The position numbers and the translations under genes are program-made. A stretch of 64,000 bases of DNA from Corynebacterium mastitidis DSM 44356 (GTDB lineage: Bacteria > Actinomycetota > Actinomycetes > Mycobacteriales > Mycobacteriaceae): assembly GCF_000375365.1 (NCBI RefSeq), contig NZ_AQXB01000006.1, forward strand, positions 124,001-188,000, read 5' to 3'. Below the pieces are notes generated by a model, which saw only the letters and a list, made by a program, of their open reading frames with translations, did not search any database and was not told the origin of the DNA. This document shows, in pieces, positions 43,684 through 52,381 of the stretch. How positions within the stretch are numbered: the stretch's first letter is position 1; each line of letters starts with the position of its first letter.

Positions 43684-45024
43684 ATGACCGCCTCCGCTCC
43701 GGCCACACCGGCCACCATCTCGCTGACCTCCCGCGATCGCGCGCGCATCGTCACGGCCTCCACCGTGGGCACCACCATCGAGTTCTACGACTTCTACGTC
43801 TACGCCACCGCCGCCGTCGCCGTGTTCCCCCACCTCTTCTTCCCCAAGTCCGAGGACCCCACGATCGGCCTGCTGGCCTCGTTCGCCACCTTCGGCCTCG
43901 CGTTCCTGGCCCGCCCTCTGGGTTCCATCGTGTTCGGACACTTCGGAGACGTCGTGGGACGCAAGGCCACGCTGGTCTTTGCCCTGCTCACCATGGGCAT
44001 CGCCACCTTCCTCATCGGCATGCTGCCCACCTACCAGCAGGTGGGCATCCTCGCCCCCGCCCTGCTGGCGCTCATGCGCTTCTGCCAGGGCCTGGGGCTG
44101 GGCGGGGAATGGTCCGGGGCCGCGCTGCTGGCCACGGAAACCGCAGAGGAGGGCAAGCGGGCCTGGGCCGCGATGTGGCCGCAGCTCGGCGCACCCTTCG
44201 GCTTCCTCCTGGCCAACGGGCTCTTCCTGATCCTGGTCACCGCCTTCGACTACACCAACGGAGACCTCACCAATCCCTTCATGGTGTGGGGCTGGCGCAT
44301 CCCCTTCCTGGCCTCGGCCGTGATGGTCGCGGTGGGGCTCTACGTGCGCCTGCGGCTGGAGGAGACCCCGGTGTTCCAGCAGGCCATCGACCGCGATCAG
44401 CGCGTGACCTCTCCCCTGCGCGAGGTGTTCCTCACCGCCGTCGGCCCCCTGTTCATCGGCACCTTCGTGATGGTGGGCTGCTACACCCTCTTCTACCTGG
44501 TCACCACGTGGATCCTGTCCTACGGGATCAGCCCCACCGGCCTGGACTTCGCCTACACGGACTTCCTCAAGCTCCAGCTCGTCTCCATCTTCGCCTTCAT
44601 CGCGGGCGTCCCGCTCTCCGGCTGGCTGGCGGACCGCGTCGGACGCAGGCCCACCCTGCTGTGGGTCACCGTGGCCATCATCGCCTTCAGCGCCACCTTC
44701 GCGCTGTTCCTCCAGGACGGCACCCCCGGCAGCGTGCTGGCCTTCCTCACCATCGGCATGTTCCTCATGGGCCTCATCTTCGGCCCCATGTCCGCCGTGC
44801 TACCGGAGCTCTTCCCCACCAACGTCCGCTACACGGGCTCCGGCATCTCCTACAACGCCGCGTCCATCCTGGGCGCCGCCATCGCCCCCTTCATCGCCAC
44901 CGCCCTGGCGCAAAAGTTCGGCGTGGCCTCCGTGGGCGTCTACCTGGCGGGCGTCTCCGGCGTCTCGCTGCTCGCCATTCTCGCCATGCGGGAGACCCGC
45001 GAGCGGGACATGACGCGGATCTAG
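43684..45024 (+). CDS. MFS transporter, metabolite:H+ symporter (MHS) family
   Basis: A 446-residue proton symporter of the ProP/KgtP/ShiA type with 12 helices. TASTVGTTIEFYDFYVYATA (about 23-42) is the MHS N-terminal signature. RPLGSIVFGHFGDVVGRKAT (about 78-97) is the A-like loop, FCQGLGLGGEWSGAALLATE (about 136-155) the family R-x-x-QG-x-x-x-GGEW block, and GWLADRVGRRPT the second loop. Substrates of relatives are shikimate, 2-oxoglutarate, citrate or compatible solutes. ATG at 43684 is chosen by family alignment. The stop overlaps that of the convergent gene (CTAG). Confidence 0.92.
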   Translation: MTASAPATPATISLTSRDRARIVTASTVGTTIEFYDFYVYATAAVAVFPHLFFPKSEDPTIGLLASFATFGLAFLARPLGSIVFGHFGDVVGRKATLVFALLTMGIATFLIGMLPTYQQVGILAPALLALMRFCQGLGLGGEWSGAALLATETAEEGKRAWAAMWPQLGAPFGFLLANGLFLILVTAFDYTNGDLTNPFMVWGWRIPFLASAVMVAVGLYVRLRLEETPVFQQAIDRDQRVTSPLREVFLTAVGPLFIGTFVMVGCYTLFYLVTTWILSYGISPTGLDFAYTDFLKLQLVSIFAFIAGVPLSGWLADRVGRRPTLLWVTVAIIAFSATFALFLQDGTPGSVLAFLTIGMFLMGLIFGPMSAVLPELFPTNVRYTGSGISYNAASILGAAIAPFIATALAQKFGVASVGVYLAGVSGVSLLAILAMRETRERDMTRI

Positions 45025-46319
45025 CGCCCCCGGCGTCGGCGGTGCGTGAGGCTGAGCTGCACGGCGTCGATCATGCCCAGGTCCAGCAGGGCGCGCCGCA
45101 GCGCAAACTGATACCGCCACAGGCGGCGAAAGACCTGGTCGAACCCGGCGGCGGCGGCCTCCCGCGAGTGGGCCTCGAAGCACTCGGACTGGAGCTTCAG
45201 CGCCAGCGAGTAGTGCTCCCCGAAGTGCCGCTGCCCCACCACCCGCAGCCGACTGGACTGGTCGGTGAGCCGGTAGACCTGCTCCATGCTGGGGTAATCC
45301 AGCCCCGGCCAGATGTAGGCGCGCAGCGCGTCCAGGCTGCGGCGGGCCGCCGCGCCGAACGCCTCCGTGCTCACGAGCGCCTGCACCCCGCAGTATCCGC
45401 CGGGACGCAGGGAGCGGTCCAGGCTGCCCACATACTCCCCGCGCTGCCGGGGGCTGAGCAGCTCCAGGTACTCCGCGCTGACCACGGCCTCGGCGGGGGG
45501 CTGGACTCCCCCGGCCACCTCCGGCACCGCCAGCACCCGCCCCCGGGCACCGGCCAGGGTGAGCCGCTCCTCGATGGCCCCGGCGCAGGCCTCGTCGGCG
45601 GTCACCGCGCCCAGGTTCGCGCCCCGGCGCGAGGCCTCCAGCACCACCGCGGCGCCCGCCGCCGGGTATTCCACGGCGTCGGTGCCGCGCCGCACCTCGG
45701 CGGCGTCGAGAAGCGCCCGCACCACGCCCCGCTGCCCGGCGGCGAGGTCGGCGCGCTCCACCGCCACCGGAGGGGCCACGCGGGTGACGTCCACGAAGTG
45801 CGTCGCGGGCTCGCTGCCGTGCCCGGCGCCGCGCACAAAGCTGGGCACGGACTCGCGCACCGTGGTGGGCACGCCGGACTCGAAGAGCCCGCCCATGAGG
45901 CTCATGCCGTCGGCGGAGGAAAACTCCACGAGGTCGGCGGGCAGCGCGCCGCCGTCGTAGCGCCCCGGCTCCACGGCCCCCCGATGGGGCTTGTAGTCCG
46001 CGCGCAGCAGCGCCAAGAGCACGGCGTGGAGGTCGGGGGCGTGCCACTCGCCCGCCATGTAGGATTCCGCCAGGCCGAGCCATCCCGAGGTGGCCAGGCG
46101 GTAGAAAAGCTCGTCGCGCTCCACCAGCAGCGCGGGGCGCTCGGATTCCAGCTCCAGGCCCGCGGCCTCGCAGGCGTCCGCGAACTCCGCCTCCGCGCGG
46201 CGGGCCCGACGGCGCATCCGCCAGTCCCGCTCCGTGGCCCCCAGCCCCGGCCACGCGTCCAGGTCGATGGCGTCGAGATGAGGGTGATGACGGTGCTGCC
46301 GGTGATGCCGATCCGCCAT
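45021..46319 (-). CDS. Cyclopropane-fatty-acid-synthase-like methyltransferase, degenerate
   Basis: A 432-residue protein with the CFA-synthase/mycolic acid methyltransferase plan: an N-terminal helical domain (LATSGWLGLAESYMAGEW, about 75-92), Rossmann-like middle and C-terminal FGEHYSLALKLQSECFEAH followed by FRRLWRYQFALRRALLDLGM. The usual SAM loop (V-L-E-x-G-x-G-W-G) is replaced by VEYPAAGAAVVLEASRRGAN (about 217-236), so SAM binding is doubtful. The first 15 residues are His-rich (MADRHHRQHRHHPHLD). This may be an inactive paralogue or a protein with a changed ligand. It is divergent from ndh, 220 bp apart. Confidence 0.8.
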   Translation of the reverse strand: MADRHHRQHRHHPHLDAIDLDAWPGLGATERDWRMRRRARRAEAEFADACEAAGLELESERPALLVERDELFYRLATSGWLGLAESYMAGEWHAPDLHAVLLALLRADYKPHRGAVEPGRYDGGALPADLVEFSSADGMSLMGGLFESGVPTTVRESVPSFVRGAGHGSEPATHFVDVTRVAPPVAVERADLAAGQRGVVRALLDAAEVRRGTDAVEYPAAGAAVVLEASRRGANLGAVTADEACAGAIEERLTLAGARGRVLAVPEVAGGVQPPAEAVVSAEYLELLSPRQRGEYVGSLDRSLRPGGYCGVQALVSTEAFGAAARRSLDALRAYIWPGLDYPSMEQVYRLTDQSSRLRVVGQRHFGEHYSLALKLQSECFEAHSREAAAAGFDQVFRRLWRYQFALRRALLDLGMIDAVQLSLTHRRRRGR

Positions 46320-46539
46320 TGCGCCTCCGTCCCCGTTAACCAGTACCGCTGAACCACGATACCGAGAACTCCGGCGGGAGCGCTAAACCAAAAATGCACG
46401 CCCCCATGTTTCTGTGTTTCGGTCCGAATGGGTGGATTCCTGTGGCCCCTACCCTGCCAAAGGTGAGGTAGCCGACTATCATCATCTGCTATCACTGCAA
46501 GAATCGCACCGCATGAGAAAACAGGAGCAGTAAAAGCGC

Positions 46540-47946
46540 ATGTCATCTTCCCAGAAGCCTTACCGCCCGGCTGGCGGACGCCACCACGTCGTCGTCATCG
46601 GCTCCGGGTTCGGCGGCCTTTTTGCCACGAAGGATCTCAAGGACGCCGACGTGGACGTCACCTTGATTGATCGCGGCAACCACCACCTCTTCCAGCCGCT
46701 GCTGTACCAGGTGGCCACGGGCATCCTCTCCTCCGGGGAGATCGCCCCCTCCACCCGCCAGATCCTGGCCGGGCAGGAGAACGCCTCCGTGGTCAAGGGC
46801 GAGGTTACCGACATCGACATCGAGACCAAGACGGTGACCACCCACCTGGGCAACTACGAGCGCAGCTACGAATACGACTCCCTCATCATCGCCGCCGGCG
46901 CGGGGCAGTCCTACTTTGGCAACGACCACTTTGCCCAGTACGCCCCCGGCATGAAGACGCTGGACGACGCCCTGGAGATCCGCGCCCGCATCATCGGCGC
47001 CTTCGAGCGCGCGGAGCTGACCTCCGACCCCGCCGAGCGGGAGCGCCTGCTCACCTTCGTGATCGTGGGCGCCGGGCCCACCGGCGTGGAGCTGGCGGGC
47101 CAGCTCGCGGAGATGGCGCACCGCACGCTCTCCGGCGAGTACCGCAACTTCTCCACCGACTCCGCCAAGATCCTGCTTCTCGACGGCGCCCCCCAGGTGC
47201 TGCCGCCCTTTGGCAAGCGCCTGGGCCGCAAGGCCCAGCGCCAGCTCGAGAAGCTGGGTGTGGAGGTCAAGCTCGGCGCGATGGTCACCAACGTGGACGA
47301 GACCTCGGTGACCTACAAGGCCGGCGAGGAGGAGCACACCATCGAGAGCTACACCAAGATCTGGTCGGCCGGCGTGGCGGCCTCCCCGCTGGGCAAGCTC
47401 GTGGCGGATCAGGCCGGCGTGGAGGTGGACCGCGCGGGGCGCGTCCAGGTCAACCCGGACCTCACCGTGGGCGAGCACAAGAACGTGTTCGTCATCGGGG
47501 ACATGATGGGCCTCAACCGCCTGCCGGGCGTGGCCCAGACCGCCATCCAGACCGGCCAGTACGCCGCCGAGCAGATCGCCGCCGAGGTCGAGGGCGAGCA
47601 GAAGCCGGAGAACCGCGAGCCCTTCGAGTACTTTGACAAGGGCTCCATGGCCACGATCTCCCGCTTCTCCGCCGTGGTGAAGATGGGCAAGGTCGAGGTC
47701 AGCGGCTTCATCGGCTGGGTGCTGTGGCTGGCCGTGCACGTGATGTACCTGGTGGGCTTCCGCAACCGCCTGGTGGCGGCCTTCGCCTGGGGCCTCAACG
47801 CGCTGTCCCGCAAGCGCTGGAACCTGGCCACCACCCGCCAGCAGCTCCACGGCCGCAACGGCCTGAACAAGCTCAACGGGCTCGTGGGCTCGGACGCGGA
47901 CTTCCCCATCGAGGTGCGCGATACCCGCCGCTTCGGGGAGAAGTAA
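46540..47946 (+). CDS. ndh: Type II NADH dehydrogenase
   Basis: Single-subunit, non-proton-pumping NADH:menaquinone oxidoreductase on the inner membrane face, the main NADH entry of the corynebacterial chain. It has 468 residues. The FAD loop is VVIGSGFGGLFATKDLKDAD (about 14-33), the NADH loop VIVGAGPTGVELAGQLAEMA (about 170-189), and the second FAD motif NVFVIGDMMGL (about 311-321). The C-terminal helix with FIGWVLWLAVHVMYLVGFRN (about 387-406) anchors it in the membrane. The 220-bp region upstream has TATCAT (46477-46482) as a possible -10. Confidence 0.96.
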   Translation: MSSSQKPYRPAGGRHHVVVIGSGFGGLFATKDLKDADVDVTLIDRGNHHLFQPLLYQVATGILSSGEIAPSTRQILAGQENASVVKGEVTDIDIETKTVTTHLGNYERSYEYDSLIIAAGAGQSYFGNDHFAQYAPGMKTLDDALEIRARIIGAFERAELTSDPAERERLLTFVIVGAGPTGVELAGQLAEMAHRTLSGEYRNFSTDSAKILLLDGAPQVLPPFGKRLGRKAQRQLEKLGVEVKLGAMVTNVDETSVTYKAGEEEHTIESYTKIWSAGVAASPLGKLVADQAGVEVDRAGRVQVNPDLTVGEHKNVFVIGDMMGLNRLPGVAQTAIQTGQYAAEQIAAEVEGEQKPENREPFEYFDKGSMATISRFSAVVKMGKVEVSGFIGWVLWLAVHVMYLVGFRNRLVAAFAWGLNALSRKRWNLATTRQQLHGRNGLNKLNGLVGSDADFPIEVRDTRRFGEK

Positions 47947-47989
47947 TTCCCCCTCCCCCCTCTATCCCTTCTGCTAGCCTGAACGCAGG

Positions 47990-48060
47990 CAAACGGGGTG
48001 CGCCGTGGCGCTGAGATCATACCCGTGGAACCTGCTCTAGTTCGGACTAGCGAAGGGATT
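47990..48060 (+). promoter_or_regulatory. TPP riboswitch (THI element)
   Basis: Conserved parts of the thiamine pyrophosphate aptamer in order: CGGGGTGC, GCTGAGA (48010-48016), ACCC (48021-48024), GGAACCTG (48027-48034), helix CTAG-TTCGGA-CTAG, and GCGAAGGGA. The terminal AAGGGA (48053-48058) is also the only Shine-Dalgarno for the GTG at 48066, 7 nt away. Ligand binding would therefore hide the ribosome site directly. Confidence 0.95.
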
Positions 48061-48065
48061 TTGTC

Positions 48066-49568
48066 GTGATACCGCGCGTATTGACCATCGCCGGAACCGA
48101 CCCCACCGGGGGCGCGGGCATCCAGGCGGACATCAAGGCCATCTCCGAGGCCGGGGGCTTTCCCCTCTCCGTGACCACGGCGCTGGTGGCGCAGAACACC
48201 CGCGGCGTCCGGGCCGTGCACACCCCGCCCCGGGACTTCCTGCTCGCCCAGCTCGACGCCGTGTTTGACGACGTCTCCGTGGACGCCGTCAAGATCGGCA
48301 TGCTGGGCACCGCGGACACCATCGACGCCGTGGCCTCCTACCTGCGCGCGCACCCCGTCTCCCCGGTGGTGCTCGACCCGGTGATGGTGGCCACCAGCGG
48401 GGATCGCCTGCTCGACCGCGAGGCCGAGGACGCCCTGCGCGGGCTGTGCGCGCAGGCGGACGTGGTCACGCCCAACCTCGCGGAGCTGGCCGTGCTGGCC
48501 GGTTCCGCCCCGGCGCGCACCCTGGAGGAGGCCGTGGCGCAGGCCCGGCCCCTGGCGCGGGCGTGGAACACCGCTTTCGTGGTCAAGGGCGGGCACCTGG
48601 ACGCCCGCCACGCGGACAACGCCCTGGTGACCCCCGATTCCGTGACCCGCGTGCCCTGCCCGAGGATCACCACCCGCCACACCCACGGCACCGGGTGCTC
48701 CCTCTCCTCCAGCCTGGCCGCCCGCCTGGTGCTGGACGCCAGCCCCGCCGCCGCGCTGCGGTGGTCCACGCGCTGGCTGGTGGAGGCCATCCGGCACGGG
48801 GGTGATCTACAGGTGGGCACCGGCAACGGCCCAGTGGATCACTGCCACCGCAGCCGCCGCCTGAGCGCCGCGGCCTGCGCCGAGCCCTGGCCGCTGCCCA
48901 CGGCCTTCTCCCCGTGCCCGGAGCCGGACGATTCCTGGGCCGTGGGTCCGTGGACGCGCGCGCTGTGGCGGCTGGCACGGGAGCCGCTGGGGCAAACCTA
49001 CGCGCTCTCCTTCCTCGAGGAGCTAGAGGCGGGCACCCTGCCGCGCGAGGACTTCCTGTTCTACCTGGCGCAGGATGCCCACTACCTGCGCTCCTACTCC
49101 CGCACGCTGGCCGGGGTGGCGTCGCGCTGCAGGCACCCCGAGCACGCGGCGCGCTGGGCGCGCAGCGCCGCCGTATGCGTGGAGGAGGAGGCCCAGCTCC
49201 ACCGCGAGCTGCTCGGGCACGGCGGCACCGAGGCGGTGGAGGTCTCGCCCGTCACGCTGGCCTATACCTCGTTTCTGGCCGCCGAGCGCTCCTACCCGGA
49301 GGCGGCCGCGGCGGTGCTTCCCTGCTTCTGGCTCTACGCCCACATCGGGCTGCGCCTGCGCGGCGCGGTGACCCCGGATCACCCCTACGCCCCGTGGCTC
49401 TCGGCCTACGGCGACGACGCCTTCATAGCGGAGGCCCGAGCCGCCATCGGCCGGGTGGAGCACGCCCTCTCCGAGGCCTCGGAGGCCCAGCGCCTCGGGG
49501 CCGCGCGGGCGTTCGTGGCCGCGTGCTACTTCGAGCGCGATTTCTTCCGGCAGGCCTCCTGCCGCTGA
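48066..49568 (+). CDS. ThiD-TenA fusion, thiamine pyrimidine synthesis/salvage
   Basis: A 500-residue bifunctional protein. Residues 1-265 are hydroxymethylpyrimidine (phosphate) kinase: GTDPTGGAGIQADIKAI (about 9-25), VKIGMLG, LDPVMVATSGDRLL and the P-loop-like HTHGTGCSLSS with catalytic Cys (about 210-220). Residues about 285-500 are TenA: LAQDAHYLRSYSR, C420 in LPCFWLYAHIG and E490 in ACYFERDFF, so the TenA active site is complete. TenA salvages the pyrimidine from degraded thiamine, which ThiD then phosphorylates. GTG start; expression is under the TPP riboswitch just upstream. Confidence 0.95.
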   Translation: MIPRVLTIAGTDPTGGAGIQADIKAISEAGGFPLSVTTALVAQNTRGVRAVHTPPRDFLLAQLDAVFDDVSVDAVKIGMLGTADTIDAVASYLRAHPVSPVVLDPVMVATSGDRLLDREAEDALRGLCAQADVVTPNLAELAVLAGSAPARTLEEAVAQARPLARAWNTAFVVKGGHLDARHADNALVTPDSVTRVPCPRITTRHTHGTGCSLSSSLAARLVLDASPAAALRWSTRWLVEAIRHGGDLQVGTGNGPVDHCHRSRRLSAAACAEPWPLPTAFSPCPEPDDSWAVGPWTRALWRLAREPLGQTYALSFLEELEAGTLPREDFLFYLAQDAHYLRSYSRTLAGVASRCRHPEHAARWARSAAVCVEEEAQLHRELLGHGGTEAVEVSPVTLAYTSFLAAERSYPEAAAAVLPCFWLYAHIGLRLRGAVTPDHPYAPWLSAYGDDAFIAEARAAIGRVEHALSEASEAQRLGAARAFVAACYFERDFFRQASCR

Positions 49569-49638
49569 TTGTGTGTGCACTCACCCGAGGCTCTACAGTG
49601 TCATAGGAATTACCCACTCAAGAGCAAGGACGCTTCCT

Positions 49639-50880
49639 ATGGCTACTCCCACGCAGCGCCCGCCGCGCGGCCTCGATGCTAGCTGGACCATCTCCCTGTT
49701 TGGCACCGCCGTGGGTGCCGGCATCCTCTTCCTGCCCATCAACGCGGGCAGCTCCGGCGTGTGGCCGCTGCTCGTGGCCACGCTGCTCATCGGCCCGATG
49801 ACGTACTTCTCCCACCGCGCCCTGGCCCGCATGGTGTGCGTGTCCCCGCGCAAGGGGGAGGACATCACGGTGGTGGCGCGCGATTACTTCGGGGAGAAGA
49901 TCGGCTGGGTGATCACCCTGCTGTACTTCGCGGCCATCTACCCCATCGTGCTCATCTACGGGGTGAGCATCACCAACACGGTGGACAGCCTGATCGTCAA
50001 CCAGCTCGGGGGGCCCTCCATCCCCCGGGCGCTGCTGTCCGGGCTGCTCGTGGGGGCCATGACGCTGGTGCTGGTCTTTGGGCAAAAGCTCATGCTGGCG
50101 GTCACGCAGGTGCTGGTGTATCCGTTGATCTTCCTGCTGGGGGCCATCTCCCTCTACCTGATCCCCTCCTGGGACCTGCAGGGATTCTTCGGGGCCCCGG
50201 GCAAGGGGGTGTGGGCCACCGCCGCCGCGGTGTGGCTGGTGATCCCGGTCCTCGTCTTTGCCTTCAACCACTCCCCCGCCATCTCCCAGTTCTCCCTGGC
50301 CATGCAGCGCAACCACGGGGACAAGGCCACGCGCCGGGCCTCCGTGGTGCTGGCCTACACGGCCGTCCTGCTCACGGTGTTCACCATGTTCTTCGTCTGG
50401 TCCTGCTCCCTGGCGCTGGGCACGGAGGGCCTGGCGGCGGCCCGCGAGGCCAACCTGCCCGTGCTCTCCTACATGGCCAACGTGTTCGATAACCCGGTGC
50501 TCTCCTACCTGGCGCCCGTCATCGCCATCGCGGCCATCGTCTCCTCCTACTTCGGCCACGTCCTCGGCGCGGCGGAGGGCGCGGAGAGCATCGTGCGCGG
50601 GATCGCCCGGCGCGATCTTCCCGCCCGCCCCCTGACGCTGGGCGTGTACGCCTTCATCTTCCTGACCACCTGGCTGGCTGCCATCGTCAACCCCAGCGTG
50701 CTGGATCTCATCGAGACGCTCTCCGGCCCCGTGATCGCCGCGCTGCTCTACCTGATGCCCATGTACGCCATCTCCAAGGTGCCCGCGCTGGCGCCGTATC
50801 GCGGCCAGGCCTCCAACGTGTTCATCGTGATCTCCGGCCTGGTGGCCATCAGCGCCATCGTGTTCAAGATCGTGGCCTAG
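49639..50880 (+). CDS. HAAAP family amino-acid permease (SdaC/TdcC-like)
   Basis: A 413-residue proton- or sodium-coupled amino-acid importer with 11 helices, closest in layout to serine/threonine carriers. SWTISLFGTAVGAGILFLPI (about 15-34) is the family N-terminal signature, then NAGSSGVWPLL, GLLVGAMTLVLVFGQKLML and FAFNHSPAISQFSLAMQRNH (about 208-227). The end is MPMYAISKVPAL. The ATG at 49639 is preferred to an upstream frame start at 49573 because AAGGACG precedes it and homology begins there. TTGTGT and TACAGT (49569 and 49594) are a loose promoter. Confidence 0.9.
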   Translation: MATPTQRPPRGLDASWTISLFGTAVGAGILFLPINAGSSGVWPLLVATLLIGPMTYFSHRALARMVCVSPRKGEDITVVARDYFGEKIGWVITLLYFAAIYPIVLIYGVSITNTVDSLIVNQLGGPSIPRALLSGLLVGAMTLVLVFGQKLMLAVTQVLVYPLIFLLGAISLYLIPSWDLQGFFGAPGKGVWATAAAVWLVIPVLVFAFNHSPAISQFSLAMQRNHGDKATRRASVVLAYTAVLLTVFTMFFVWSCSLALGTEGLAAAREANLPVLSYMANVFDNPVLSYLAPVIAIAAIVSSYFGHVLGAAEGAESIVRGIARRDLPARPLTLGVYAFIFLTTWLAAIVNPSVLDLIETLSGPVIAALLYLMPMYAISKVPALAPYRGQASNVFIVISGLVAISAIVFKIVA

Positions 50881-50955
50881 CCTCCTCCCCTAGCCGCCCC
50901 TCACCCCAGGCCCCAGCCGCGAGCCCCGCACAGCGGGACCGCCGCGCCGCCGGTG

Positions 50956-50961
50956 TATCGT
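50956..50961 (+). promoter_or_regulatory. -10 box of the corA-like gene (leaderless type)
   Basis: TATCGT, 8 nt before the ATG at 50970. Confidence 0.45.
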
Positions 50962-50969
50962 CGTTGCCC

Positions 50970-51905
50970 ATGGACGTATGCCGTACCTTTCGCGGCGGTA
51001 TCCCCGCCTCCGGCCCCGGGGACTTCACCTGGGTGGACCTAGAACACCCCTCGAGCGCGCGGATGCTCGAGGTGGCCCAGCGCTTTGGCCTCGACGAGCT
51101 GATCGTCGAGGACGCCGTGACCGCGCGCCAGCGGCCCAAGGTGGAGCGCTACGATGCCCACCTCTTCCTGGTGATCCGCACGGTGGCCTACACCGAGGAA
51201 CCCAGCGATCCCCGCCAGATCATCCGCACCGGCGAGGTGCACATGGTCGTGGGCCCGGACTTTCTGCTCACCGTGCGCCACGGGGCGCAGGTGGCGGGGC
51301 TGATCTCCGGCATGGATCGCCCGCTGGAGCTGGAGGATCACGGCCCCTTCAGCCTGGCGTGGCGGGCGGCGGACCTCATCGTGGAGGACTACGCCTCCAT
51401 CGCGGACGAGCTGGAGCAGGACCTCAACGACCTGGAGGAGGCGGTGTTCAATCCCAGCTCGGACTTCCACATCGACGAGATCTATCAGCTCAAGCGCGAG
51501 GTCCTGGAGATGCGCCACAGCCTCGACCCCCTCCCCGCCGCGCTCCACGCGCTGCTCACCCGGCACCAGGACCTGCTGAGCAAGGAGGTGCGCTCGTACT
51601 TCCGGGACGTGGCGGACAACGCGAACATCGCGCGCGATAGGGTGGTCAACTTCGACGAGCGCCTCTCCGCGCTCATCGACGCCGGGGCCGCCAAGATCTC
51701 CCTCCAGCAGAACCAGGACATGCGCAAGCTCTCCGTGCTGGTGGGCATGGTGGCCCTGCCCACCCTGATCGCGGGGATCTACGGCATGAACTTCGAGGAC
51801 ATGCCGGAGCTGCACTGGTCCTTCGGCTATCCCCTCGCCCTGGCCTCCATGGCGGCCTCGGTGCTGCTGGTGCTGTGGGTGTGCCGGCGGCGCGGCTGGG
51901 TCTAA
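50970..51905 (+). CDS. CorA-type magnesium/divalent cation channel
   Basis: A 311-residue pentameric membrane channel. The cytosolic N-terminal alpha/beta domain (about 1-150) leads into the long stalk helix (about 155-245; LNDLEEAVFNPSSDFHIDEI, LKREVLEMRHSLDP). Helix TM1 carries the selectivity motif IAGIYGMNFEDMPEL (about 271-285; GMN), and TM2 closes the protein (ALASMAASVLLVLWV) with a basic RRRGW tail. It imports Mg2+ and possibly Co2+/Ni2+. An ATG at 50970 follows the -10 box. The stop overlaps the thioesterase stop by 4 nt. Confidence 0.93.
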   Translation: MDVCRTFRGGIPASGPGDFTWVDLEHPSSARMLEVAQRFGLDELIVEDAVTARQRPKVERYDAHLFLVIRTVAYTEEPSDPRQIIRTGEVHMVVGPDFLLTVRHGAQVAGLISGMDRPLELEDHGPFSLAWRAADLIVEDYASIADELEQDLNDLEEAVFNPSSDFHIDEIYQLKREVLEMRHSLDPLPAALHALLTRHQDLLSKEVRSYFRDVADNANIARDRVVNFDERLSALIDAGAAKISLQQNQDMRKLSVLVGMVALPTLIAGIYGMNFEDMPELHWSFGYPLALASMAASVLLVLWVCRRRGWV

Positions 51906-52336
51906 ACGGTCATGGTGCGCAGCTTGCCCAGCGCCACCAGCGCGCCCTCGTGCTCCATGCGCACCTCCCAGAGCTGGGTGCGCCTGCCGCGCTGCAGCGC
52001 GGTTGCGCGCGCCACGATGGTGCCCTCGGTCACGGAGCGCAGGAAGTCGGTGGTGTTGTTGACGCCCACGATGGGCAGCCCCTCCGAGGCCACCAGGGCC
52101 GCCAGGGAGGCCACGCCCTCCGTGAGCACGCAGTAGATCCCGCCGTGGACCAGCCCCATCGGCTGCTTGTGCCGCCCGTCCACCGCCATCTCGGCGCGCA
52201 CCTCGTCCGGCCCCACGGCGGTAAAGCGGATGCCCAGGGCGGCCTCCGCGCCCTCCTGGGCGCCGTTGATGATGTTCAGGGCCGCGGCGTCGAGCGGGCC
52301 CCGGGAGGCCCGCCGCATGAGTTCTTGAAAGTCCAT
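51902..52336 (-). CDS. PaaI-like hotdog-fold thioesterase
   Basis: A 144-residue acyl-CoA thioesterase of the 4HBT/PaaI group. The fold core is GIRFTAVGPDEVRAEMAV, the active-site block QPMGLVHGGIYCVLTEGVAS (about 60-79; His-Gly-Gly then acidic residue), VGVNNTTDFLRSV and GTIVARATALQRGRRTQLWE (about 106-125). The start ATG follows GGATAGAGGG. It is divergent from gnd by 45 bp. A thioesterase beside gnd is common in corynebacteria and mycobacteria; substrate unknown. Confidence 0.9.
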   Translation of the reverse strand: MDFQELMRRASRGPLDAAALNIINGAQEGAEAALGIRFTAVGPDEVRAEMAVDGRHKQPMGLVHGGIYCVLTEGVASLAALVASEGLPIVGVNNTTDFLRSVTEGTIVARATALQRGRRTQLWEVRMEHEGALVALGKLRTMTV

Positions 52337-52369
52337 CCCTCTATCCAAGCACCTGCGCACCCCTCGGGG

Positions 52370-52375
52370 TAGTCT
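52370..52375 (+). promoter_or_regulatory. -10 box of gnd (leaderless type)
   Basis: TAGTCT, 6 nt before the ATG at 52382. Confidence 0.55.
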
Positions 52376-52381
52376 TTTGGC

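Noticed and set aside
43326..46352. 1008-codon plus-strand frame across three genes
   Set aside because: Runs through the transporter genes and antisense to the methyltransferase in wrong frames; no coherent product.
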